A stretch of DNA of 64,000 bases, taken from the NCBI GenBank assembly GCA_028687435.1, contig JAQUAF010000009.1, forward strand, positions 50,567-114,566, read 5' to 3'. Position 1 is the first letter of the stretch. Every line of letters begins with the position of its first letter. The position numbers and the translations under genes are program-made. Shown in pieces: positions 34,901-43,288 of this stretch. The DNA is from Verrucomicrobiia bacterium (lineage in GTDB: Bacteria; Verrucomicrobiota; Verrucomicrobiia; JABWAM01). Under the pieces are notes generated by a model that was not told the DNA's origin, did no database searches, and was given only the letters and a program-made list of their open reading frames with translations.

Positions 34901-36319
34901 ATGAAAAATTCCCTCTTTGTCCAATGGCCGTCCTGTTTCCTTTCAATTCTGCTGACATTATTCTGTGGAAATACTGTTTGGGGGTCGGGTCCGGAACAAA
35001 CCGAGTCGTCCCATAATACGCTTGTGGCGGTATCCCAGCCGGAAGAGGTGAAGACGGCTGTTGGCGGCAAGAAAGCTGAAAAAGTCGAATGGTGGGATCA
35101 GGGATATCTCACGGGCGATTGGGGCGGGGAGCGGACGTGGCTGGCGAATGAGGGGATGAGTTTCAATGGGAGTTTTTGCACCGATCTGTTGGGAAATCCC
35201 ACGGGCGGACGCCATCAGGCGTTTGAGCCCGCCACGTCGTTCAGCCTGGAAGCTATCGCCGATCTGGAGAAACTGGCGGAGGTGCCGGGGGCGTCTTTTT
35301 ATGCCAGCATGATCTGGCGCGCCGGCAAGAACCTTTCCGCGGAACACATCGGCAACATCCTGACCGCCGCCCAGCTTTACGGCGGTCCCAACGTGCGTTT
35401 GTATTCATTGTATTGGAAAGAGGTGCTGTTGGATGAATGTCTCACCTTCAAGATCGGACGCCTCGGCGCATTCGATGATTTTTTGGCAACTCCCGTGCAT
35501 TGGAATTACGTCAATAATGTTTTCGACGGCAATCCCAAGGGGGTCTTTTTGGATGTCGGCGCACTGGGAAGCACCGTTTACCCGACTTCTTCGTGGGGAT
35601 TTTTCATGCAGGGACAATCAACGGAGAAGGATTGGTACGCGCAGGCGGGGGTGTACGGTTTGAACAGCGCCAATGGCCATAACAGCACCCACGGCGGCAA
35701 TTTCACCTTTAATTTTGACCAGGGGGCCGGAATTTTGGGACAGGGCGGTTACCGGTTGAACATGAAACCCAACGAGGCCGAATTGCCCGGCCTGTACAGC
35801 ATGGGATTTTTCATCAATACGGACCGATATTCCACCTACGATGTGCCGTCGCGGAGCGAGTTCAACAATGGCGGGCTTTACTGGATGTTGCAACAGATGG
35901 TGTATCGCGAACCGGGCGAAGAGAATTTGAAGCGCAAACCGGGCGCATGGGGTTTTGATTCCCAAACCGGCCTGACCTTGTGGAGTTCCATCGTCAACAC
36001 GCCGTCGGAAAATGTGAATCCGTTTCCGCTCGAGGTCAACGGAGGGCTGGTTTATCAGGGACCGTTCAAGGCGAGGCCCCAGGATTTTGCGGCCTTGGGC
36101 TGCGGCTGGATCAGCGCCAGCGACGACATGCGCACCCAGCAAAGCACAATGGGCGCCCCAATCCAGGATTTTGAAATGGCGTTGGAATTGAACTACCGCC
36201 TGAATGTGACGCGCTTCTTTTACGTCCAACCGGTGGTGCAATATATCGTCTGTCCCAATGCCGATGGACGCCTGCCCGATGCCGTGGTGCTTGGAGCGCA
36301 GATCCAGGTCACATTCTGA
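34901..36319 (+). CDS. OprB-type carbohydrate-selective porin
   Basis: A 472-residue outer-membrane beta-barrel. Start 34901 gives a signal peptide (SCFLSILLTLFCGNTVWG). Then come YLTGDWGGERTWLANEGM, the hallmark OprB opening, many alternating aromatic strands, FFIQ-like strand SWGFFMQGQS and a C-terminal strand ending in Phe (GAQIQVTF), the outer-membrane insertion signal. It imports sugars by diffusion and shows that the organism has an outer membrane. It fits the glycosidase and deacetylase genes elsewhere in the window. Confidence 0.92.
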   Translation: MKNSLFVQWPSCFLSILLTLFCGNTVWGSGPEQTESSHNTLVAVSQPEEVKTAVGGKKAEKVEWWDQGYLTGDWGGERTWLANEGMSFNGSFCTDLLGNPTGGRHQAFEPATSFSLEAIADLEKLAEVPGASFYASMIWRAGKNLSAEHIGNILTAAQLYGGPNVRLYSLYWKEVLLDECLTFKIGRLGAFDDFLATPVHWNYVNNVFDGNPKGVFLDVGALGSTVYPTSSWGFFMQGQSTEKDWYAQAGVYGLNSANGHNSTHGGNFTFNFDQGAGILGQGGYRLNMKPNEAELPGLYSMGFFINTDRYSTYDVPSRSEFNNGGLYWMLQQMVYREPGEENLKRKPGAWGFDSQTGLTLWSSIVNTPSENVNPFPLEVNGGLVYQGPFKARPQDFAALGCGWISASDDMRTQQSTMGAPIQDFEMALELNYRLNVTRFFYVQPVVQYIVCPNADGRLPDAVVLGAQIQVTF

Positions 36320-36442
36320 CCTGCCAGGCAAATGATTCTTCGGCAAAGAGGGAGGGGAAAGTCAAAAGGGGAAAAGCATGAATTTGTCTTTGCGTTCAAA
36401 GCGGTGAGTTGCTAGGTCTGTTGCCTCTTTGCGGTTCCGTTG

Positions 36443-36468
36443 CCGCCGGTTGAATGGAAGACCGGCGG
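36443..36468 (+). other. GC-rich hairpin in the ETF leader
   Basis: CCGCCGGT (36443-36450), a 10-nt loop and ACCGGCGG (36461-36468), 34 nt upstream of the ETF beta start. No T-run follows, so it is not a simple terminator. It may protect or attenuate the ETF transcript. A weak promoter candidate (TTGCGT, 17 nt, TAGGTC) lies about 30 nt before it. Confidence 0.4.
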
Positions 36469-36502
36469 TTGGGACCGAAGACCCTTTTGCGAGGAAAAAT
36501 TC

Positions 36503-37315
36503 ATGAGCATTGCCTGTCAGATTGTGGTTTGTGGGAGCATCGTGCCGGATCCGCTTCAGACATTGGAGCCGGTGAGCGGCGCAACCGGTGTTTCACTGAA
36601 AAACGAGATGATGCTGCCGTCGGTTCTTGATCCGTGGGCTGCGCATGCGCTGTTTGAGGCGGCTCATCTGGCCAAAAAACTGCCCGGCAGCAAGGTGTGG
36701 CTGGTGAGCCTGGCGCCAAAGGCCAAACTGCAGCAGGTGATGATGAGCGTGGCCCAGAAGGTTCCTTTTGAACTGGTTGCGGTGGATGGGCCGGCCAGCG
36801 GATTTACGGATGCCGCGGAAGTGGCGGCTGTTCTGGCGGATGCGGTGAAGGCCATCCCGGGGTTGGATCATTCCAAGTTGCTGGTTTTTGGCGGGTGGGA
36901 ATCCGCTTCGCGGGGCGCCGGTTCGACCATGCAGATGATCGGGGAACGGCTGGGGATCGTGGATCAATTTCAGGGGGTGGATGAACTGACGGTGAACGGG
37001 GACGGTTCGATGCGTATTCTCGAGCGGGTGGAGGGAGGCAAACATCAGGTTTCCGTGTGCAAAGGGTTCCCAGCCTTGTTGGGATGGGCGACGGGAAATC
37101 TGCCGGAGCCGGTCAACAATCCCCAGGTGGGCATGGTGAACATGCGGGCGGTGATGCCCGCGTTGCAGAAGGCGAAACCCGCCAAAACGGCGGGGGAAGG
37201 GTTGAAGTTTGCCAGTGTGTCCCTGCCCAAACAGTTGCGCGAAACCAAGGTGGTGAAGGATATGACTCCCGACCAGATTGCCGCAGAACTGGTGGAGTGG
37301 ATCGCGAAAGACTGA
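36503..37315 (+). CDS. Divergent electron transfer flavoprotein beta subunit
   Basis: A 270-residue ETF beta/FixA-like protein. The Rossmann-like core is visible (SKVWLVSLAPKAKLQQVMM; DPWAAHALFEAAHLAK) and the tail GMVNMRAVMPALQKAKPAK resembles the normal ETF beta end. The segment normally carrying the AMP/FAD-contact motif reads LLVFGGWESASRGAGSTMQM, not the usual GKQAID-type sequence. Start 36503 has GAGG upstream. It is paired 25 nt before the alpha subunit. Probably a soluble electron carrier between dehydrogenases and the quinone pool, but cofactor content is uncertain. Confidence 0.78.
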   Translation: MSIACQIVVCGSIVPDPLQTLEPVSGATGVSLKNEMMLPSVLDPWAAHALFEAAHLAKKLPGSKVWLVSLAPKAKLQQVMMSVAQKVPFELVAVDGPASGFTDAAEVAAVLADAVKAIPGLDHSKLLVFGGWESASRGAGSTMQMIGERLGIVDQFQGVDELTVNGDGSMRILERVEGGKHQVSVCKGFPALLGWATGNLPEPVNNPQVGMVNMRAVMPALQKAKPAKTAGEGLKFASVSLPKQLRETKVVKDMTPDQIAAELVEWIAKD

Positions 37316-37340
37316 ACCTTAAAAATCAACGGAGAGCTTT

Positions 37341-38378
37341 ATGGAGACGATTCTTTTTTTGGCGCATACCGAAGCGGATGGAACCCTGGCCAGAGCGGCA
37401 TTGGAAACCTTGACGGCGGCGCGAACGGCTGCCGCCGGGCTGGGAGACGCGGAACTGATGGTGGGATTGTTCGGAGGCAAAACGCAGGAGGGCGCGGCGC
37501 AGACGCAAGGAGCGGGCGCCAAGCGGATCCTCGGCGTGACCGGCGCGGATTTTTCGCAGCCGCGGTATGCCTCGGATGCCGCGGCAGCGGAAGCCCTGTG
37601 CCGGGAGGCCAAGGCGTCCATTGTGATTTGCCCCGCCACTTCGCGCATGGCGCGGGTGATGTCGGGAGTGGCCCTGCGTTTGGGCGGAAAAGTGGATACG
37701 CATATCACCGGTCTGAAGGCTGAGGGAGGCGTTTTGAGCGTCAACCGCTGGTATTATCGCCAGCGCATGGAGGCGGTTTTGCAACGGACGCAGCGTCCAT
37801 GGGTGTTGTTGCTGGAGGGGGGATGCCATGAGGCTTGGAAAGGGACGGGCGGAACCGCCAGCGTGGAGGCGGTGGCGCTGGCATTGCCCGAAAATTGCAA
37901 GCGAACGGTTGTCGAAGGTTTGAAGGCGCCGGCCAACGATCAGCAGACCATCCGGCCCGATGCCGGAATTTTGCTGGTGGCGGGGGCGGGTTGGACCAAG
38001 GCTCAAGCTGATGGCAAGGCGCATGTCGAGGACGCGGAAAAGATCATTCTTGATTTTCTGGAATGCGCCCAGGCTTCGCTTGGCGGCAGCAAATCCGTGG
38101 TGGATTTGGGCGGGGAAGGCCAGGCCGTTTTGCGGTTCATGACCCACTTGAACCAGATCGGACAAACCGGTTCCACACCCCGGCATGCAAAGGGGCTTTC
38201 AACCTGCTGCCATGGCGAGGAACCGCATGTGGTGGGGTGGCGTTTCATCAACGAACGCCGGGCCATCGATTTGGACACCAACTGCGGTTGGGCGCACGGA
38301 AAGGCGGATGTCCTGTATGTGGCGGATGCGTTCGAGGTGATGAAGAAGGTGAACGCGCTGCTGGGGGCCAAGGCGTAG
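37341..38378 (+). CDS. Divergent electron transfer flavoprotein alpha subunit
   Basis: A 345-residue ETF alpha/FixB-like protein: N-terminal domain METILFLAHTEADGTLARAA, then VICPATSRMARVMSGVALRL, and a C-terminal domain recognisable from NQIGQTGSTPRHAKG and GKADVLYVADAFEVMKKVNALL. The normal FAD signature (V-G-x-S-G-A-I-Q-H) is replaced by GLSTCCHGEEPHVVGWRF with an unusual adjacent Cys pair at about 290. The family is clear from order and pairing, but the flavin site is altered. It is followed by a hairpin repeat. Confidence 0.75.
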   Translation: METILFLAHTEADGTLARAALETLTAARTAAAGLGDAELMVGLFGGKTQEGAAQTQGAGAKRILGVTGADFSQPRYASDAAAAEALCREAKASIVICPATSRMARVMSGVALRLGGKVDTHITGLKAEGGVLSVNRWYYRQRMEAVLQRTQRPWVLLLEGGCHEAWKGTGGTASVEAVALALPENCKRTVVEGLKAPANDQQTIRPDAGILLVAGAGWTKAQADGKAHVEDAEKIILDFLECAQASLGGSKSVVDLGGEGQAVLRFMTHLNQIGQTGSTPRHAKGLSTCCHGEEPHVVGWRFINERRAIDLDTNCGWAHGKADVLYVADAFEVMKKVNALLGAKA

Positions 38379-38398
38379 TTTTCCCTGGCGCCGTGAGA

Positions 38399-38520
38399 GG
38401 CGGTGCGGGAGCCCCGCCCTCCTTTCTTTTGCCGCGCAGACAAGGGAGGGTGGGGCTCCCGCACCGCCTCCATCAGACAGGAATGATCCCGGATTATGAA
38501 AATGTTAGCGGCATTGGGCG
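38399..38520. repeat. Hairpin repeat, copy 2, with conserved flank
   Basis: Imperfect inverted arms at 38399-38425 and 38442-38468 (core GGAGCCCCGCCCTCC). The next 40 nt (38480-38520, GGAATGATCCCGGATT and AATGTTAGCGGCATTGGGC) match 60796-60834, so the mobile unit is larger than the hairpin. It lies between the ETF alpha stop and the accA promoter. Confidence 0.85.
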
Positions 38521-38556
38521 CGGCGCGTCTGTGAAAAGCGGGGCTTATTTCTAACC

Positions 38557-38584
38557 TTGCCTGTGGAATTTTTCGTCTTATCAT
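38557..38584 (+). promoter_or_regulatory. Sigma70-like promoter of accA
   Basis: TTGCCT (38557-38562), a 16-nt spacer and TATCAT (38579-38584), 9 nt before the ATG at 38594. Confidence 0.5.
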
Positions 38585-38593
38585 CCAAGGGCG

Positions 38594-39565
38594 ATGCGCT
38601 ATTACACATTGGATTTTGAAAAACCGGTTTTGGAACTGGAAAAGCAGTTGAACGGCCTGCGCGAGAAGGCGGCGGAGCAGAAGATTGATTTGGGGGATGA
38701 GATCGCCGCCATGGAGCGCAAAATTGATGAAACCAAGCGGCGGGTTTACAGCCAGTTGAGCGCCTGGCAGCGGGTGCAGATTTCCCGGCATCCCAAGCGG
38801 CCCTATTTCATGGATTATGTGGGGGCGGCTTTTGAGAATTTTACCGAACTTCATGGCGACCGGCGATACAGCGACGATCATGCGTTGATCGGCGGTTTTG
38901 CCTGGTTGAAAACCGGCGGCAAACCCCAGCGTGTGATGGTGCTTGGCCATCAGAAGGGGCGCAACACCAAGGAAAATCTCTATCGCAACTTTGGCATGGC
39001 TCATCCGGAAGGATATCGAAAGGCGTTGCGACTGATGCAACTGGCGTCAAAATTCGGCACACCCATCATCGCTTTCATTGACACCCCGGGCGCCTATCCG
39101 GGGGTGCAGGCGGAGGAACGTCACATTGCCGAGGCGATCGCGGTCAATCTGAGGGAAATGTTCCTGTTGGAGACGCCGATTCTGGCCGTGGTCATTGGCG
39201 AAGGCGGCAGCGGCGGAGCACTGGGAATCGGGGTGGCGGACCGGGTGCTGATCATGGAGAACGCCTATTATTCGGTCATTTCCCCCGAGGGATGCGCGGC
39301 CATTTTGTGGAAGGATCGCGCGCACGCGCCCGCATCCGCAGAAGCCCTCAAGTTAAGCGCCCGGAATCTGCTGTCTTTCAAATTGGTGGATGACGTGATT
39401 CCGGAACCGCTGGGTGGCGCGCACCAGAACATGGAGGTCAGCGCTGAAAACCTGCGGCAGAGCCTGTGCAAGCATTTGTCAGCCCTTCAAAAATTGCCAA
39501 CGCCGGATTTGCTGGAACAGCGATATGAACGGTATCGCGGCATCGGGCAGTACGGGGAAAAATGA
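38594..39565 (+). CDS. accA: Acetyl-CoA carboxylase carboxyltransferase subunit alpha
   Basis: A 323-residue subunit that transfers the carboxyl group to acetyl-CoA in the first step of fatty acid synthesis. Typical sequence: LDFEKPVLELEKQL at the start, HPKRPYFMDY, ELHGDRRYSDD, GHQKGRNTKEN, FGMAHPEGYRKALRLM, PGAYPGVQAEERHIAEAI and GEGGSGGALGIGVADRVLIMENAYYSVI-type core (crotonase fold oxyanion region). Full length. accD is not in the window. The next gene follows 18 nt later. Confidence 0.96.
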   Translation: MRYYTLDFEKPVLELEKQLNGLREKAAEQKIDLGDEIAAMERKIDETKRRVYSQLSAWQRVQISRHPKRPYFMDYVGAAFENFTELHGDRRYSDDHALIGGFAWLKTGGKPQRVMVLGHQKGRNTKENLYRNFGMAHPEGYRKALRLMQLASKFGTPIIAFIDTPGAYPGVQAEERHIAEAIAVNLREMFLLETPILAVVIGEGGSGGALGIGVADRVLIMENAYYSVISPEGCAAILWKDRAHAPASAEALKLSARNLLSFKLVDDVIPEPLGGAHQNMEVSAENLRQSLCKHLSALQKLPTPDLLEQRYERYRGIGQYGEK

Positions 39566-39583
39566 GATTGTTCCAGCGACGAC

Positions 39584-40333
39584 ATGAAGGATCTTGATTA
39601 TATCCTTGAGGAATGGCCCTTTGAACCCGGCGCACGGCAGGCGCGGTTGATTCGCGGACGGGATGGGCAGATGAAGCTGCAGCTCCGGCTGGACCTGGGC
39701 ATCCTGCAAATGAACATGGAAGGGCGGCCCGACGGGAAAAAACCCCACAACCATGAATCCCTGTTGGATTATTACGAGGATGTGGAAAACAAGAAGAATT
39801 CCGTGGGCGAGGAACTGAAACTGGGGCCGGATGCCTGTTACCAGTTGCAGCAGGAGGGGGCGCAGTATTACTACCGTTTTCTGGCTCTGTTCCAGTTGCA
39901 GGATTATGACGCAGCCGGACTGGACATGGAACGCAATCTCCGGCTTTTCGATTTTGTGATCGAGCATGTGGAGAAGCCGGATCTTGCCGTGGTTTTCCAG
40001 CAGTTCTATCCAAGCGCCCTCATGATGCTGGCCAGGGTGCGCGGGATGAAAGCCCTGCGCGAAAAGAATTTCAACCAGGCGATCAAGCAGGCGGAGTGGG
40101 GAATTGAGCAGATCCGCCTGTTTGCCCGCGAAAGTCTGCCTCCCGAAGGGGCGGAAGAGTACATGGAGGACAGCCGTGAGATCAGCGCATTGGAAAGCTG
40201 GGTTCATGAATTGAGGGAAAACCGCCCGCTGACTCCCATCGAGAAACTCCGGCAACAAATGGCGGAAGCCATCGCTCGCGAGGACTTTGAACGCGCCGCC
40301 CGGCTGCGGGACGCCTTGCGTGAATTGGAATGA
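39584..40333 (+). CDS. UVR-motif protein, function unknown
   Basis: A 249-residue soluble, helix-rich protein. The last 35 residues are a UvrB/UvrC (UVR) motif (IEKLRQQMAEAIAREDFERA then ARLRDALRELE), used for protein-protein contacts in UvrB, UvrC, ClpC-type regulators and McsA. The N-terminal 200 residues (LDYILEEWPFEPG, MKLQLRLDLGILQMNMEGRP) form a conserved PVC-type domain of unknown role. It is 18 nt after accA and may share its transcript. It is not a nuclease by any visible motif. Confidence 0.75.
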   Translation: MKDLDYILEEWPFEPGARQARLIRGRDGQMKLQLRLDLGILQMNMEGRPDGKKPHNHESLLDYYEDVENKKNSVGEELKLGPDACYQLQQEGAQYYYRFLALFQLQDYDAAGLDMERNLRLFDFVIEHVEKPDLAVVFQQFYPSALMMLARVRGMKALREKNFNQAIKQAEWGIEQIRLFARESLPPEGAEEYMEDSREISALESWVHELRENRPLTPIEKLRQQMAEAIAREDFERAARLRDALRELE

Positions 40334-40468
40334 CCCCTGATTTCTGCAGACTCTGTCGCAAAAAAGGCTGAAGTCTGCCGGACTGAAGGGGCAAGGTTTC
40401 CAAACGGCATCAATGAAATTTTGGTTTTGAATCTTGAGTTTTAAACCTTGAATCGTGAATCTATTCTC

Positions 40469-40918
40469 ATGCCTACCTTAAACGAACAAATTGACTCGGA
40501 CATCAAGACCGCCATGAAGAGCGGACAGCGGGAACGCCTGGGAACCTTGCGCATGCTGAAAAGCGCCATCAAGTATGCCCAGATCGAGAAAAAGCTCGAT
40601 GCCATGCCGGATGCGGATGTGATGGCGGTTGTGCAAAAACAGATCAAGCAACGGCGGGACGCCATCGACAGTTATCGGCAAGCCAATCGCGAGGATCTTT
40701 TGAAAAAAGAGGAGGCGGAATTGGTTGTGTTACAGGGCTATCTGCCGCAAGCCATGAGCGCGGAGGAGGTTGAGGGATTGGTCAAGGCGGCCATTCAGGA
40801 AACAGGCGCCAAGGGCAAGGCCCAGATCGGGCTGGTAATGAGGGCTGCGCTGGCCAAGGCCGCCGGAAGAGCGGACGGCAAGACGATCAATTCCATTGCT
40901 GTAAAACTGCTGGGATAA
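40469..40918 (+). CDS. yqeY: GatB/YqeY domain protein
   Basis: A 149-residue YqeY protein, related to the tRNA-binding tail of amidotransferase subunit GatB. Family features: LNEQIDSDIKTAMKSGQRER, LRMLKSAIKYAQIEKK, YRQANREDLLKKEEAEL and QIGLVMRAALAKAAGRADGK. Start 40469 is chosen where homology starts. Its role in tRNA-dependent amidation or stress is not settled in the field. Confidence 0.92.
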   Translation: MPTLNEQIDSDIKTAMKSGQRERLGTLRMLKSAIKYAQIEKKLDAMPDADVMAVVQKQIKQRRDAIDSYRQANREDLLKKEEAELVVLQGYLPQAMSAEEVEGLVKAAIQETGAKGKAQIGLVMRAALAKAAGRADGKTINSIAVKLLG

Positions 40919-40968
40919 AATCGTTTTGAAATTTTTAAAAGGTGGATTGCAAAAACAAGGAGAAAAAA

Positions 40969-41865
40969 ATGGCAATTTTCATTGATATGCACGGACATAC
41001 CCGGTGGTTTTCGGGGCCCGAACGGCTCCGTGGCGGAACGTATGCGACGCCGGAACAACTCATGGACATGCTCAAACCGCATGGGGTGAAAAGGCTGGTT
41101 CTTTTGCCCGGGGTGAATCCCGAGTGCTCCTATATTCCTCAAGGGATGGGGGAAATGGAGGCGATCGCGGCCAAGTATCCGGACTTCTTCATTCCATTCA
41201 TGAACATTGATCCGCGGATGGTGGGAAATTCCGCGGATGCGGATCTTGGGCATATCATGCGTTATTGGAAGGCCCGCGGGTTCAAGGGAATTGGCGAGGT
41301 TTGCGCCAGTCTGCGTTTTGACGAGCCGCGGATGGAGAACCTCTTCCGTCATGCCGAGGCGAATGAATTGCCGCTGGTCTTTCACCTGGCTCCCAAGCCG
41401 ATCGGGTATTATGGAATTGTCGATGATCTGGGGTTGCCGGGGTTGGAAGGCGCCTTGAAGAAATTCCCGAAGTTGATTTTTCTGGGACACTCCCAGCCCT
41501 TTTGGGCGGAGATCAGCGGCGATTTGACCGAGGAAATTCGCAATACGTATCCCAAGGGCAAGGTTGCGCCCGGCGGGGCGGTGGTGCGCCTGATGCGCCA
41601 ATACCCCAATCTTTATGGCGATCTCTCCCCGGCTGCGGGCAGCGGATACAATGCCGTCGCTCGCGATCCGGATTTCGGATACAAGTTTCTGGAGGAATTC
41701 CAGGACCGGCTGTTTTTTGCCTCGGATATCTGCGACCCCCGCAACAAACTGACGCTGATTTCCTTCCTGAACGAGGCCGTGGAGAAAAGCCTCATTTCGC
41801 GCCAGGCGTACGAAAAGATCTGCTATCGGAATGCCGAACGGTTGCTGGGGATTTCAGTGACGTAG
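40969..41865 (+). CDS. Amidohydrolase_2-type hydrolase
   Basis: A 298-residue metal-dependent TIM-barrel hydrolase. The N-terminal H-x-H is IDMHGHTRW at residues 5-13; further points are FKGIGEVCAS (Glu), PLVFHLAPKPIGYYG, LIFLGHSQPFWAEIS (His) and FASDICDPRNK (catalytic Asp). A strong Shine-Dalgarno (AAGGAG) precedes the ATG. It resembles 2-amino-3-carboxymuconate decarboxylase-like uronate-type members; the substrate is unknown. Confidence 0.82.
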   Translation: MAIFIDMHGHTRWFSGPERLRGGTYATPEQLMDMLKPHGVKRLVLLPGVNPECSYIPQGMGEMEAIAAKYPDFFIPFMNIDPRMVGNSADADLGHIMRYWKARGFKGIGEVCASLRFDEPRMENLFRHAEANELPLVFHLAPKPIGYYGIVDDLGLPGLEGALKKFPKLIFLGHSQPFWAEISGDLTEEIRNTYPKGKVAPGGAVVRLMRQYPNLYGDLSPAAGSGYNAVARDPDFGYKFLEEFQDRLFFASDICDPRNKLTLISFLNEAVEKSLISRQAYEKICYRNAERLLGISVT

Positions 41866-41921
41866 ATTGGCCGGTCCGAAAATTTCAGCAAAAAACTGGA
41901 AAAAGCGGAAAAATCGAAGTC

Positions 41922-42199
41922 CAGGAGGCTCTTGCAAAACTACGATGCTTGGCGCGATAAACCGCTTTGGCCAAATCCAAGGCGGCGAGGCAGGAAAATC
42001 CCCAAAGCGGGCTTTGACTGCCGAGTCAACGCTGGAGTTGGCCAAAGCGGTTGTCGCCCAAAGGGTTGCGCGTCTTTATTTTCGCTGGCGGCGTTGTGTC
42101 GCTTGGGCAAGCCCGTTGCAGGGATTGCCCAAGCTCCACGCCTTCCCAGCGAAAATAATCCGCAGCAACGCCAAGCATCGTAGTTTTGCAAGAGCCTCC
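41922..42199. repeat. MITE-like element with 30-bp inverted termini
   Basis: Terminal inverted repeats of about 31 bp (outer sequence AGGCTCTTGCAAAACTACGA, left end about 41924-41954, right end about 42169-42199). Inside are further inverted pairs (ACCGCTTTGGCCAA near 41960 with TTGGCCAAAGCGGTT near 42036; TTTTCGCTGG near 42078 with CCAGCGAAAA near 42146). No open frame longer than about 90 codons is credible. A related single arm is at 58577. This fits a non-autonomous transposable element. The 338-nt gap 41866-42203 is otherwise empty. Confidence 0.85.
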
Positions 42200-42203
42200 C
42201 GGG

Positions 42204-43055
42204 CTAAAAACCCGATGGCTTTGCCGCATCAGATGTTTCCGCGGCCGCTGTCGCCCATTCAAGGGTTTGTGTGGATTGGTCTTGCCGGGTGAGGGTGACT
42301 TGCACATGAAGGGCGCCGATCTGGCGAAGCATTTCCTTCACGGCTTTTTCCGCAAGTTCGGGGCGGTTGCATTCATCGCTGAGATGGGCAAGAAAGATGT
42401 GGGTCAACTTCTGGCTCAGGATTTGGGAGATGGCTGCGGCGGCATCCTTGTTGCTGAGATGCCCATGCCGTCCGGCCACGCGTTGTTTGAGCGACCAGGG
42501 GCGGGTGGGATGGTTGTGCAACAGTTCCAGGTCATGGTTGGTTTCCAGCACAAGGATTTCCGCCTGGCGCATTTTTTCCAAAAGCAGATGGTTCATGTGG
42601 CCGACATCGGTGATGAAGCCGGCGCAATGATGGTCGTGATAAAAGAGAAAACCCACCGGATCAACGGAATCGTGGGGGATGGAGAAAGGCTCGATCATGA
42701 AGTCGCCTATGGGAAAACGCTGGCCGTTCTCGAAGATTTTCCATTGCACAGCGGCTTGTTTTGCGGCGTCCTCGTCCACCCAGGTTTCAAGGATGGCCTC
42801 GCGCGTCTGGTGATTCGCATAGATCGGGATCCGGTGGCGGCGGGCGAGAACCCACAGGCCTTGAATATGATCGCTGTGTTCGTGGGTGATGATGATGCCT
42901 TGAAGCTGGGCTGCGGAACGACCCAGCGCCGTCAGGCGTTCCTCGATCTGGCGCGCGCTCAAACCGGCATCCACCAGCAAACGAGTGCTTTCGCTTTCGA
43001 TAAAGGCGCAGTTGCCGCCGCTTCCGCTGGCGAGAATGGTCAAACGACAGGGCAT
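42204..43055 (-). CDS. Metallo-beta-lactamase fold hydrolase, YycJ/VicX-like
   Basis: A 283-residue MBL-fold protein. It opens with LTILASGSGGNCAFIE, the YycJ-type start; the di-metal motif is ITHEHSDHIQGL, with later ligands at GFITDVGH and FLAHLSDECNRPE. YycJ proteins are DNA-associated exonuclease-like enzymes linked to wall/WalRK or mismatch repair contexts in Firmicutes; in PVC bacteria the role is open. Its last codons lie 5 nt from the MITE-like element, so its tail may have been changed by the insertion. Confidence 0.87.
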   Translation of the reverse strand: MPCRLTILASGSGGNCAFIESESTRLLVDAGLSARQIEERLTALGRSAAQLQGIIITHEHSDHIQGLWVLARRHRIPIYANHQTREAILETWVDEDAAKQAAVQWKIFENGQRFPIGDFMIEPFSIPHDSVDPVGFLFYHDHHCAGFITDVGHMNHLLLEKMRQAEILVLETNHDLELLHNHPTRPWSLKQRVAGRHGHLSNKDAAAAISQILSQKLTHIFLAHLSDECNRPELAEKAVKEMLRQIGALHVQVTLTRQDQSTQTLEWATAAAETSDAAKPSGF

Positions 43056-43236
43056 AGGGGGAGGCTGCAGGAAAGGTTCATGTTGGAGTCAGGTTCACGG
43101 TTCAGGGTTAAAATTCATGGCTGAATGGGCCTCTTTTCTGTTCTAAACAATCTGATAGACAGGATTCCGGTTTTTGGCAAGCGTTCCAACCGCAAGTATC
43201 AATCCGCAGTCCGAATGATCGTTTCTTTGCCCAGAA

Positions 43237-43265
43237 TTGACAGTTTTCATCAAAAACGATAGAAA
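43237..43265 (+). promoter_or_regulatory. Promoter of the PduS/PduT-like operon
   Basis: A perfect TTGACA (43237-43242), a 17-nt spacer and TAGAAA (43260-43265). The expected start site is near 43272, giving a short leader of about 17 nt before the ATG at 43289. No strong Shine-Dalgarno is visible in that leader. Confidence 0.65.
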
Positions 43266-43288
43266 ATGAACAACAGACCAGTTTATTC

